A DNA stretch of 64,000 bases, from positions 62,001-126,000 of the forward strand of contig JBFNNX010000010.1 of assembly GCA_040791665.1 (NCBI GenBank). Reading direction: 5' to 3'. Position numbers and translations under genes: made by a program. Origin of the DNA: Thiodiazotropha sp040791665. GTDB lineage: Bacteria; Pseudomonadota; Gammaproteobacteria; Chromatiales; Chromatiaceae. The notes beneath the pieces were generated by a model. The model ran no database searches and had not been told where the DNA came from. It was given only the letters and a program-made list of their open reading frames with translations. Positions 35,840 through 43,705 of the stretch are shown one piece after another (position 1 is the first letter of the stretch; each line of letters starts with the position of its first letter).

Positions 35840-36483
35840 GGGAGCGGTGCCCTGACCGGTTGCCGCAGGGCATCGAGGACGAAGCGCCGGGTCAGGTCGG
35901 CGAGCTTCCCGTAAAATTCTGTGTGGGAGCCCTTTTTCATAGCCTCTGTAAAAGGAATTATCCACTGACCCAGGTGTTCGCCGAGCAAGCTGCGTTCCAA
36001 CGCAGCCAAGCGGCCCCGTTCATTGGTTTCAGTATGGCCGTCGCCCAGGCGCGCGTTTAACAGATACAGGAACTCCAACTCCACAGCCACATGGTCAGGC
36101 ATCTCGGTGAACGCCTCGGCGACATGGAATCCGCCTTCGCGGTAAAGAGCCATCACCGCCATGGTGGAATTGCCCATGACGACATTCCCACCGTCCAGGT
36201 AGACAGAACCGTACGGTTTGGATCGTATATTGATAGGACCGAGGAACAGGCGAGTGTAATCGATCCTTAGGTCCTCTTGACTGATCTCGCGAAAACACTC
36301 GCCCATGGCTTGCGCTTCCGCGGTACATTCAGAGTCCAGGGCCGACAAAGCCTGTACCAACTGGCCGAAGATGTCCTCTTCCAGAAAAGCTTCCTCCGGC
36401 TCGTAATAACAGGCGCTGAGCATACGGCAGGCGTCTGCTTTGGCTTGATACCGGCGCTGTATGTCGTTTTGAAGATCTTCCAT
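35836..36483 (-). CDS. arrD: TorD/DmsD-type chaperone for the ArrA-like molybdoenzyme
   Basis: A 215-residue all-helical protein of the TorD/NarJ superfamily (ACRMLSACYYEPEEAFL, DYTRLFLGP). Such chaperones bind the Tat signal and apo-enzyme of molybdopterin oxidoreductases until cofactor insertion. The ATG at 36483 follows an AGGGA ribosome site and is preferred over an upstream in-frame ATG at 36543 that overlaps the hairpin region. Equivalent genes next to arrAB are named arrD. Confidence 0.82.
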   Translation of the reverse strand: MEDLQNDIQRRYQAKADACRMLSACYYEPEEAFLEEDIFGQLVQALSALDSECTAEAQAMGECFREISQEDLRIDYTRLFLGPINIRSKPYGSVYLDGGNVVMGNSTMAVMALYREGGFHVAEAFTEMPDHVAVELEFLYLLNARLGDGHTETNERGRLAALERSLLGEHLGQWIIPFTEAMKKGSHTEFYGKLADLTRRFVLDALRQPVRAPLP

Positions 36484-36506
36484 GGAAATCCCTGTAAAGC
36501 AAAGGG

Positions 36507-36525
36507 CTGGGGTCATCGACCCCAG
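36507..36525 (-). terminator. Hairpin between arrB and the chaperone gene
   Basis: A perfect 8-base stem, CTGGGGTC-ATC-GACCCCAG, just before the chaperone ribosome site. There is no long T-run, so it is more likely an attenuator or mRNA-processing hairpin that lowers expression of the accessory genes than a full terminator. Confidence 0.5.
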
Positions 36526-36550
36526 CGCTAAATCATCGTGCATGCGATCC

Positions 36551-37327
36551 TCAAACGGTAGGATCGTTGTAACTTCGAATATAGAAGACGTTGGGCTCGG
36601 TTCCTTCCTCCTCCTTCAGCCGCGTCGCTTTGTGTGCCTTGAGAATCTTGGCTATCGCACTGTTGGGGTCATTCTGGTCGCCGAAGATCCGGGCGTTGGC
36701 CGGGCAGGTCTCAACACACGCCGGCAGTTTGCCGGCGCTAGTTCTGTGGTAACAGAATGTACACTTTTCGATGATGCCCATGTTACGCACTGGCGGGTAG
36801 TCGCCTGAATTGAACCTGTTCTCACTGGGCGGTGTCGCACCGGCCGCTTTGGCCACCTCGACTCCGGATGCCGTGCATCCGGCGATGGCCGGGTCCTCAT
36901 CGCGCCACTCCGGATGGACCGGTAAATCGAACTGATTGAAGCTGATGACGCTGTAGCTGCCGCCGTCGAGGCTGGATTCGTCCAACTCCTGAGAGCTATA
37001 GGGGCAGGCGTCCAGACAGGCCCCGCAGCCAATGCACCTTTCCTGGTTGAAGAGCGTCGTGTTGTCGGGCGCCTTGAACATGGCTTTAGGCTCGGTGGGA
37101 CATTCTTCGATACAGGGAGGGTTGCTGCAATGATTACAAAGCACCGGCATCTGCACATAGGTTGTGTTCGGGAACTCACCCTCCGTCTTCATGGTGAAGT
37201 CGGCCCAGTTGAAACTTTGCCCGTGGGCCCGGGCCTGGGTGTTATTTTCTGCCTTGCAGGCCAATGCGCAGCTGCCGCAGCCGGTGCATTGGTGCAGATC
37301 GATTACCATTCCATATTTGACTGACAT
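36551..37327 (-). CDS. arrB: ArrB-like four-cluster ferredoxin subunit
   Basis: A 258-residue DmsB/PhsB/ArrB-type electron-transfer subunit. Four cluster motifs are visible: CTGCGSCALACK (about 15-26), CNHCSNPPCIEECP (64-77), CIGCGACLDACP (97-108) and CTFCYHRTSAGKLPACVETC (197-216). It would take electrons from the membrane cytochromes and pass them to the Mo subunit. It has no signal of its own and would travel with the Tat-exported A subunit. It lies 31 bases after arrA. Confidence 0.88.
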   Translation of the reverse strand: MSVKYGMVIDLHQCTGCGSCALACKAENNTQARAHGQSFNWADFTMKTEGEFPNTTYVQMPVLCNHCSNPPCIEECPTEPKAMFKAPDNTTLFNQERCIGCGACLDACPYSSQELDESSLDGGSYSVISFNQFDLPVHPEWRDEDPAIAGCTASGVEVAKAAGATPPSENRFNSGDYPPVRNMGIIEKCTFCYHRTSAGKLPACVETCPANARIFGDQNDPNSAIAKILKAHKATRLKEEEGTEPNVFYIRSYNDPTV

Positions 37328-37358
37328 GGTCTTATCCCCTTAGTAATTCGGTCGATGG

Positions 37359-39917
37359 TTAGAGCTTCCGGATCTTCACGCGCGACACCGCATGACGAGC
37401 TGTCGAGCCGCTGAGACGGTCGTAATCGGCCGGCAGCAGTTCGTTGTTGTTGAACCCGCGCGGGACGTGCTTGCCGTAGTCCGCGCTGGCCAACCGACCG
37501 TAGGCCCAGTGGCCCATGCCGAAGGTCTTGTTGACTGTGCCCGGGCGAACGCCTTCCCAGAGATTGACTTGAATTTTCACGCTCTTTTCTGGTGACGTTA
37601 CCGTCACCCAGTCTCCGTTTTTCAGCTCCAGTTTCCGCGCATCCTTGGGATTGATCTTGAGAACGTCCATGTGGCTGATGTCGCCCGGATCGACCTTCTT
37701 AAACTCATAGAATTCATTCAAGTTCTGCGACCGGCCCTCGCGGCTCAAGCGGCTGCGACTATCCATGAAGATGAAAGGAAATTCCTTTTCGTCGCCGTGG
37801 TATTTGGCCGGTTCCCAATGCGGCACAAAGACCTGCTCGCCACGACCTGCGTATTGGGTGACTTCCATGACTTTGTCGATGCTGACCTCGTGTTTCTCGG
37901 CGTGATTGCCGAGCACCTTCTTCAAAGTCTCGCTGTAGAACTCGAACTTTTTGGTCTCGGTCTTGAAGCCCTTCTCCCACTTTTTCTTGAAAGGATACTG
38001 GTCGGACTGCCACAGGCCGAGCTTCACGAATTCCTGCCATCCGTTGATTTTCTCGCCACTGTGGTACTTGGCCGGATTCCACTGCTTCTCGGTCATGACC
38101 TTGACAACAATTTCGGCGAACTGCGCCTCGTTTTCCGCGGCCTTACCGGTTTCAGGATCTTTCAATTCGGTTTGGAAGTAATCGAACAGGTTCGGGAAGC
38201 CTTTTTCCTTCAGCTTCTTGGCCAGCATCCACACCACTTCGGTCTCGTCGATGCGGGTGTCCCACAGGGGCTTGACCAAGGGTTGCTGCAGGCCGATGTA
38301 GCTGTAGCGGTTGTACTTGCTCGGCACCAGGCCCCAGCGTTCGAACATATGGAACGATGCCGGCAGCACGATGTCGGCGAACTGGCTCATCTCCGAGGGA
38401 TTGGTCACGATGTGCGCGAAGAAGGGAACTTTCTCCAACGCCTTTTCCCAACGGGTCGCGCCGGTGCACGAAAAGGCGAAATTGTTCCAATAACCGATGG
38501 CCACTTTGATTTCGTAAGGATCTTCGTCAAGGATCCCGTCGGCCGCCCGGTTGGTGACCACGCCGCCGCCCGGTTTTTTCTTGAGGGAGGGGAATTCAAG
38601 GGTGCCACGCTGGTCGATCTTCTTGTGTTTCACCCCTTTTTGGGCTATTTCGTCCAGGTACGGCTTGAACTTCTCCTTGTAAAGCGGAATGTGGGTATAG
38701 GGCGCCTTCATCTTCTGCAGTGTGCCACCCTTGTTGTCGGCGCCGCCGACCAGGCCGTTGAGGGCATGGGCCGCAAGGGCGCCATAGGCGCCGCGTGGCT
38801 GCATGGCTGCACCCGGCGCCATCCAGACCATGACGTTGGGCGCTGCTTTTCCGAAACCGATCGCCACGCGCCGGATCTGTTCCGCCGGCACCAGACAAAT
38901 CTTTTCCGCCCATTCGGGAGTCCGGTCCTTGAGCTCGAGGTTCCACCACTTGACAACGCCATGGGTGAGTTTTTCGTCGAACGCCGCCTCGTCCACCATC
39001 GCGCCGGTCTTGAAGGCGTTGACACCGTCCTTGAAGTCACCGACGAACTCCCGGCTCCATAGCCCTTCAGTCAGAATGACATGTGCAAGTGCGAGGGCAA
39101 GCGCGCTGTCTTCCCCCGGTTTGACCGGCATCCATTCGTGGGCCTTGGATGCGGTCGCCGAAAGGCGCGGGTCCACCGCGACAACGGTCGCCTGATCGAG
39201 AACCTTGCCCCATTGGCGGATGGCGTTGGGTACCTGGCGATTGGAGGCGATGGGATCGCCGCCGAAGCAGATCACGTATTTGCTGTTCTCCAGGTCGTAA
39301 TCGCGATAGTCCCAATAGCCTTCGGTGTAGTAGGAGCCGAACTTTTCCGCCTCGGCGCAGATGGCGCTGTGGGAGATGTTGTTGGGGGAGCCGAAAATCC
39401 TGGGCAGCGCACCATAGATGACGTCGCGGCAATAGGTATAACGGCCGCGCATCAGCATAAACTTTTCCGTTTCGTTGTTTTTGCGCAATTCCATCATCTT
39501 GTCGGCGATAATATCCAATGCCTCGTCCCATGAAACCGGCACGAACTTGGGATCGACACCGCGCCCCTTCTTTGGATTGGTGCGCTTCATCGGCACCTTG
39601 ATGCGGTCGGGATCGTACATCTGTCCGATGGCCAGATGCCCGCGTGGACAAACGTAGCCATTATTACTCTTGGAGAGATGGTGGCCGCGGACCTTGACCA
39701 CCCGGCCTTCCTGGACGAAGGCCTCGGCGGCGCACCAGGACGTGCAGCCCTGGCAGACGGTCGGCACCCATTTGCCTTCACCGGGAGAGGCGGGCTTGGG
39801 TGCGGGACCATCGGCCGGCGGTTCTTCAGCCATGGCTTCGGACGCCATGGCGGAGGTCACGATAAGGCCACCAGTAGCGACAGAACTCTTGATAAAATCT
39901 CTACGATTAAGTTTCAT
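37359..39917 (-). CDS. arrA: Respiratory arsenate reductase, molybdenum subunit (ArrA-like)
   Basis: An 852-residue DMSO-reductase family enzyme with a Tat signal (RRDFIK, residues 5-10). The FS0 cluster is C55-x2-C58-x3-C62-x27-C90. The Mo ligand is Cys187 in SAICAEAEKFG. In the Shewanella ANA-3 ArrA structure the Mo ligand is Cys193 and arsenate contacts include Arg165, Tyr166, Ser190, Lys198 and Tyr210. Here R159, Y160 (in RGRY), S184, C187, K192 and Y204 fall at a constant offset of six. The RGRY motif separates ArrA from arsenite-oxidising ArxA. Length also matches (about 854). It would reduce periplasmic arsenate as terminal electron acceptor. A strong AGGAGGAGGAG ribosome site precedes the ATG. 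Confidence 0.88.
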   Translation of the reverse strand: MKLNRRDFIKSSVATGGLIVTSAMASEAMAEEPPADGPAPKPASPGEGKWVPTVCQGCTSWCAAEAFVQEGRVVKVRGHHLSKSNNGYVCPRGHLAIGQMYDPDRIKVPMKRTNPKKGRGVDPKFVPVSWDEALDIIADKMMELRKNNETEKFMLMRGRYTYCRDVIYGALPRIFGSPNNISHSAICAEAEKFGSYYTEGYWDYRDYDLENSKYVICFGGDPIASNRQVPNAIRQWGKVLDQATVVAVDPRLSATASKAHEWMPVKPGEDSALALALAHVILTEGLWSREFVGDFKDGVNAFKTGAMVDEAAFDEKLTHGVVKWWNLELKDRTPEWAEKICLVPAEQIRRVAIGFGKAAPNVMVWMAPGAAMQPRGAYGALAAHALNGLVGGADNKGGTLQKMKAPYTHIPLYKEKFKPYLDEIAQKGVKHKKIDQRGTLEFPSLKKKPGGGVVTNRAADGILDEDPYEIKVAIGYWNNFAFSCTGATRWEKALEKVPFFAHIVTNPSEMSQFADIVLPASFHMFERWGLVPSKYNRYSYIGLQQPLVKPLWDTRIDETEVVWMLAKKLKEKGFPNLFDYFQTELKDPETGKAAENEAQFAEIVVKVMTEKQWNPAKYHSGEKINGWQEFVKLGLWQSDQYPFKKKWEKGFKTETKKFEFYSETLKKVLGNHAEKHEVSIDKVMEVTQYAGRGEQVFVPHWEPAKYHGDEKEFPFIFMDSRSRLSREGRSQNLNEFYEFKKVDPGDISHMDVLKINPKDARKLELKNGDWVTVTSPEKSVKIQVNLWEGVRPGTVNKTFGMGHWAYGRLASADYGKHVPRGFNNNELLPADYDRLSGSTARHAVSRVKIRKL

Positions 39918-39940
39918 GCTCCTCCTCCTACTTGGTCTTT

Positions 39941-39955
39941 TCAGGAAAATCCTGA
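39941..39955. promoter_or_regulatory. Palindrome in the arrA leader
   Basis: TCAGGA-AAA-TCCTGA, a perfect six-base stem, sits in the 108-base gap between the cytochrome b gene and arrA. It could be an mRNA-stability hairpin separating the cytochrome genes from the reductase genes. It is too short to be sure. Confidence 0.35.
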
Positions 39956-40025
39956 GCAGTGTTCAATGTTCGAGAATCGATGACATGGTGGAAAACCAAG
40001 TGTCGGTTCTCCACGAGCCAGATAA

Positions 40026-40649
40026 TCAAGTTCTTAATTGTTCTTCGTTTTCGTCTTCGACTTCTTCCCAACCGGTAATCATCGCTTTGATATGGGCGGT
40101 CGGGGTATGTCCTGCGGTAGCCAGGTAGACATGGACGATCAGGAAGATCAACATCAGGTAAGCAGCGCTGGCATGCGCCACGGCTACCCACTCCAGTGGC
40201 AGATTGGCCAGTCCGTACTCAGGCCAGACATCGTAGAACAGGTAGAGCCAGCCGCTGAACCATATGGTCGGTCCAATCACCAGCAACACGAACAGGTAGG
40301 CGAGGCGCTGCAGCGGATTATGCTTGTGCCGCGTGGTCTGCCGGAACGGGTGCGGGGCATTGGTGAAGATGCCGACTGCGTAGTACTTGATCATGGCATC
40401 GGTCTTCTCCAGGGTAGGCATGTACTGCTTCCACTCCCCGGTGGTGAAGTGCCAGAAGATAGCGAAGATCCAGAGGCCGACCAGAGTCCAGGCAGCGATG
40501 GTGTGGTAGCCGACCACCTGCTCGAAACCGAACAGGGAGTAGATACCGTGCACCTCGAAGCCGGTGACCAGCAGGGTAATGATCAGCGCCGCCTGGGACC
40601 AGTGCCAGAAACGCTCGAAACGTTTGAACACGTAGATTTTCTTTGGCAT
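40026..40649 (-). CDS. Membrane cytochrome b, di-haem b561/FdnI-like
   Basis: A 207-residue protein with four predicted membrane helices (about 17-37, 46-68, 115-137, 155-177). Histidines suitable as haem ligands lie in FERFWHWSQA, GFEVHG, GYHTIAAW, FAIFWHF and VAHASAAYLML. It resembles quinol-linked cytochromes b of formate dehydrogenase, Ni-hydrogenase and thiosulfate reductase. The ATG at 40649 is used; earlier in-frame codons lie inside the cytochrome c gene. It probably oxidises ubiquinol or menaquinol and feeds the adjacent multihaem cytochrome. Confidence 0.85.
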   Translation of the reverse strand: MPKKIYVFKRFERFWHWSQAALIITLLVTGFEVHGIYSLFGFEQVVGYHTIAAWTLVGLWIFAIFWHFTTGEWKQYMPTLEKTDAMIKYYAVGIFTNAPHPFRQTTRHKHNPLQRLAYLFVLLVIGPTIWFSGWLYLFYDVWPEYGLANLPLEWVAVAHASAAYLMLIFLIVHVYLATAGHTPTAHIKAMITGWEEVEDENEEQLRT

Positions 40650-40653
40650 GACT

Positions 40654-42270
40654 TTATCCCTTCTTTTGGCTTGAGCTAATACGAACTGCGCCGTGAATGA
40701 GCACGCCAATCAGCACTAGCAATGCCATGGTCAAGAACAGTTTATCGAGTATGGGCAGGCTGCCAATGCCTGGCATATAAAGACCTTCAACATCTTTCAT
40801 GCGGCCTTCCCTGCTGTGACAGGACACGCAGGCGAGAGCGTCCTCGGCTGGCGCGACCATGTGATTGACGGGGATGCGCATTTCGGTTTCGACAAAACCG
40901 ACCTGGCCGCTGAACTCCCTGCCTGCCACCTTCATTGCGGCATCGATGGACGCCGGCCAGTCAAAGGTCTTCCAGAAGCCATCGTTCTTCTTTCCGAACA
41001 AGCTCGCCGGCACGAGGGTTGCCTTTTCCGCATCGATGGGTTGTTTCCCGCGCAAGGTCTTGACCGGCCATATGCGGGCTTTGGGATCATCAGGACCACC
41101 CGCTAGGGTGTTAAGCTGCACGACCCCGGCGGGATCGATGCTGTCATCCATGGTCGTGAATTCGATCTGGCCACTGAACCAGACGTATTCCGGCACCAGG
41201 TTCTCGGCCCACTGAGCGCTTCCTCGTTGTGATGAGTACGTGATGCGTCCCTCGCCATCTTTTTCGATGATCGCCTTGCCCTTTTCATTGAGACGACCGG
41301 CCGTTGACCAATCCCAATAGGTTTTCGTCGGCAGGCCGCCGCGCGCCATAGCGGGGATATGGCATGTCTGGCAGGCGATCCGGTCTACGTGATTGTTTAG
41401 CTTGGGGTTGGCACTTTCCGGGTGGGGCGTCAGGCCGTGGCAGGATTCGCACGTGGCGCGGCTGCCACCAACGACGTCTATGCCGTGTTCATCCTTGCTC
41501 GCAGGCTCATACTGGCTCCCCATCATCTGGTGCCATTCGGTTTTGTGGCATGTGGTGCAGCTATAACCGAGCCCGTCTTGCGCCATGTGCACGTCGAGGT
41601 GGCGGGGGGCTGTCGCCAGCGATGAATCGAGGTCGCCCTGTTTGATGCCATCGCCCCCGTCGCTGTAGAAATGACACCCACCACAGGATTGCACGGTTGG
41701 CTTGCCGACCTGTTTCGCCAGTTCGGATAAGTTCGGTTTGCGGACCACCTCGCGCGCCTTGGACTTGTCCCATTCCACGTGGCAGGCCGAGCACTTGACA
41801 CGCAGCTGATGCATTTTGTTGGACGCATAGGTCCCGGTGACGTCATGACAGGCGAGGCAATCGACCTGCTCTTCGGCCGTGAAGTCGAAACCTTCATCCT
41901 TCCATTCATTGCTGATATGACAGCGGGCGCAATAGGGCCCGTTCGATGAGATCGCGACCATTGTGCTGTTCAGGACGTTCCGTTTACCGACCAACTGTCC
42001 CGTCTTGTCGTTCTGAATTTCCCAGTTCCAGTGACTGGACGCATGGACCTGCTTGGCAGCCAGGTTATGGCAACTGAGGCAGGCCTTCGTCAGCTCCATG
42101 CCGGACTTAAATCTCTGCTGCAAGACCTCGAAGCTGGAATGGTCGGCGGTCGACAGTTGCAAGGGTGCTTGAGCGACCGTTTCCGGCGTTTTTCCAAAAA
42201 CGCCGTGGGAACTGCAAATAATCAAACCTATAGCAAAGAACCACACCAAGCGTCCTAGTTTCAAAATCAT
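40654..42270 (-). CDS. Nine-haem cytochrome c, octahaem tetrathionate reductase (OTR)-like, membrane anchored
   Basis: A 538-residue exported cytochrome with a signal peptide (about 1-26), nine CxxCH haem-binding motifs (Cys at about 64, 114, 138, 160, 196, 238, 274, 300 and 481) and a C-terminal helix (about 508-528). The opening blocks ACLSCHNLAAKQVH and VDCLACHDVTGTY are those of the OTR family, whose members usually have eight haems. Here a ninth motif, far from the rest, stands next to the anchor. Its partner is the cytochrome b gene four bases downstream. Electron relay from quinol to ArrB is more likely than a separate catalytic role, but tetrathionate or other reductase activity is not excluded. 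Confidence 0.88.
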   Translation of the reverse strand: MILKLGRLVWFFAIGLIICSSHGVFGKTPETVAQAPLQLSTADHSSFEVLQQRFKSGMELTKACLSCHNLAAKQVHASSHWNWEIQNDKTGQLVGKRNVLNSTMVAISSNGPYCARCHISNEWKDEGFDFTAEEQVDCLACHDVTGTYASNKMHQLRVKCSACHVEWDKSKAREVVRKPNLSELAKQVGKPTVQSCGGCHFYSDGGDGIKQGDLDSSLATAPRHLDVHMAQDGLGYSCTTCHKTEWHQMMGSQYEPASKDEHGIDVVGGSRATCESCHGLTPHPESANPKLNNHVDRIACQTCHIPAMARGGLPTKTYWDWSTAGRLNEKGKAIIEKDGEGRITYSSQRGSAQWAENLVPEYVWFSGQIEFTTMDDSIDPAGVVQLNTLAGGPDDPKARIWPVKTLRGKQPIDAEKATLVPASLFGKKNDGFWKTFDWPASIDAAMKVAGREFSGQVGFVETEMRIPVNHMVAPAEDALACVSCHSREGRMKDVEGLYMPGIGSLPILDKLFLTMALLVLIGVLIHGAVRISSSQKKG

Positions 42271-42298
42271 TTTAAGTACCCATTATTTTTCTTGGCAT

Positions 42299-42688
42299 TC
42301 AGGCCTCTCTCCAGGATATCCCCACCCACTTTAGATCTACGTTTGGGCCTTTTTTTCTGGATTGATCCGCTTGAGCGGCACCTTCACCCGGTAAGGGTTG
42401 TAGGCTGTGAAGCCCCCGGCAACCCCTTTTGGGGCAGATGCCGTGATTGAAATATTCCCGGCGCCCGGGATCGAGAAGGATGGAGCGAATGACGTTACCC
42501 GTCTTGTGTAACTCGATGCCGCAAAAATTGACGCAGTGCGCGCAAGTGGGTTTAACGATTTCTTCCGCCGTGCGCCGACCGTTCTGTGCGGAACCCACGC
42601 TTGGAAAGCCTGCTAACCCCCCGGATGCTGTCGTGAAGGCTGCCAGCGGTACCATCCCCTTAAAAAAGTTTCGGCGTGTAACGAGCAT
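42299..42688 (-). pseudogene. Decayed N-terminal fragment of a second Tat-exported molybdoenzyme
   Basis: The minus-strand frame from ATG 42688 has a Tat signal (TRRNFFKG) and an FS0 cluster (CAHCVNFCG, then GICPK). A one-base insertion in an A/G run after GICPK shifts the frame; the other frame continues with NPYRVKVPLKRINPEK. A second shift returns to KKGPNVDLKWVGISW, followed directly by a stop. Roughly 2 kb of the enzyme, including the Mo domain, is gone. A good ribosome site (AGGGAGG) remains. Its class (selenate, thiosulfate, arsenate or other) is not clear. It heads the operon just upstream of the nine-haem cytochrome. Confidence 0.85.
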
Positions 42689-43254
42689 CCCCACTGCCTC
42701 CCTTATTTTTTGGATGAACCCGACGGCTTACGGAAATAAATTAATATTCCAAGGATTGAAAATTTTCAATGGAAATCAGGGCAAGTGTTGATCTCTATCA
42801 AGATATATCTGTATTTCCGTATTTATTATTCAGGTAAATACTGAAAATATTGTTGTCTTTTCAGGCATATTTATATATTTCATATTTGATTATATGCTTA
42901 TGATTAAATATATTATTGCTGAAAATAACGACAGAAACGTTGGAGCGGGAATCTGAGCAGAATGGTTTATTCGTTTGACGCAAGGCATTAATATTAGGGT
43001 TGTAATCTTTGTATTGACTTTTATAGTTCACGAAAATCCCGTCTGACGACGAATCCCGGGTATCGTGGCAAGAACAGAACGCTATTACGCATCTTTTCTA
43101 AAGGACGTTGCTAGTCAACTAACACGAAGACACCAAAAAAAGTGACGGAGTCACCGCCTGGAAAGGACTTTGCGAAGACAGCATCCACTCCTTTACCGGA
43201 CAAGTTAAAACTATGCGACGGGATCATTCGAAAGAAGTAGAACGCAGGAACAGC
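42689..43254. other. AT-rich regulatory gap between arr operon and second arsR
   Basis: A 566-base gene-free region, markedly AT-rich between about 42800 and 42950. It holds the FNR box and must contain the promoters of the minus-strand arr operon and the plus-strand arsR. I could not find a convincing -10/-35 pair. ATAT-rich blocks near 42870-42920 resemble those at the first arsR promoter. Confidence 0.5.
42788..42801. promoter_or_regulatory. FNR box, perfect consensus
   Basis: TTGAT-CTCT-ATCAA matches TTGAT-N4-ATCAA at all ten fixed positions. It is centred about 106 bases before the start of the decayed molybdoenzyme that heads the arr operon, and 460 bases from arsR, so anaerobic activation of the arr operon is the simplest reading. 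The expected -10 for a -41.5 site is weak. Confidence 0.7.
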
Positions 43255-43605
43255 ATGACCACTACACCTGAAAACTTAACCCGCGCAATGGCGGACGTCA
43301 CACGATTGCGGATTTTGATGTTACTGGCTGACGAGTCCGAACGATGCGTTTGCGACTTAACCCTGTCTTTGGAACTTCCTCAACCAAAGATATCGCGCCA
43401 TCTTGCAATCTTGCGAGAAACCGGCGTGCTTTTAGATCGGCGGGCCGGCCAGTGGATTCACTATCGTCTACATCCAGACATCCCCGCTTGGGCAATGGAC
43501 GCCATAAGATCTATTGCGCGCGGAAGCACTGGAAAGAAACCTTTCGATGAGGACAGGGAAAGATTAGTTCAGAGTGAAAAACGTAACGACAAGAACTGCG
43601 GATGA
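43255..43605 (+). CDS. Second ArsR family repressor
   Basis: A 116-residue winged-helix repressor with the metal motif RCVCDL (Cys pair about 31-33) and recognition helix QPKISRHLAILRETGV. It is related to but distinct from the first ArsR. The ATG at 43255 (MTTTPENL) is preferred to one at 43213. It is divergent from the arr operon across the AT-rich gap, so it may control arr in response to arsenite. No ars gene follows it. Confidence 0.88.
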   Translation: MTTTPENLTRAMADVTRLRILMLLADESERCVCDLTLSLELPQPKISRHLAILRETGVLLDRRAGQWIHYRLHPDIPAWAMDAIRSIARGSTGKKPFDEDRERLVQSEKRNDKNCG

Positions 43606-43624
43606 CATACCGAAGAGAGAAACC

Positions 43625-43705
43625 ATGTCCTGTTCAGAGTCGTGCGGGTACGCTATCTGGCGTGGAGAACCTTTGAAAATCGATCCGATCTATACAACCC
43701 TATTA
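43625..43705 (+). pseudogene. Possible truncated gene start after the second arsR
   Basis: An ATG at 43625 with a GAGAGAAA-type leader begins MSCSESCGYAIWRGEPLKID and then runs into the antisense of the flavoprotein gene. It could be the stump of an ars-linked gene cut at the island edge. I do not recognise the sequence, and the evidence is only position and a plausible start. Confidence 0.25.

Noticed and set aside
37671..39062. Long open frame of 463 codons opposite arrA
   Set aside because: It is the antisense of a conserved gene with strong codon bias; the translated product has no family features and the minus strand encodes clear ArrA motifs.
37359..39917. Assignment of the Mo subunit as ArxA arsenite oxidase or as a thiosulfate/polysulfide reductase
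   Set aside because: RGRY plus the Ser, Lys and Tyr residues of the ArrA arsenate site are all present at constant offset; ArxA has a GRGWG-type sequence instead. A tree would be decisive.
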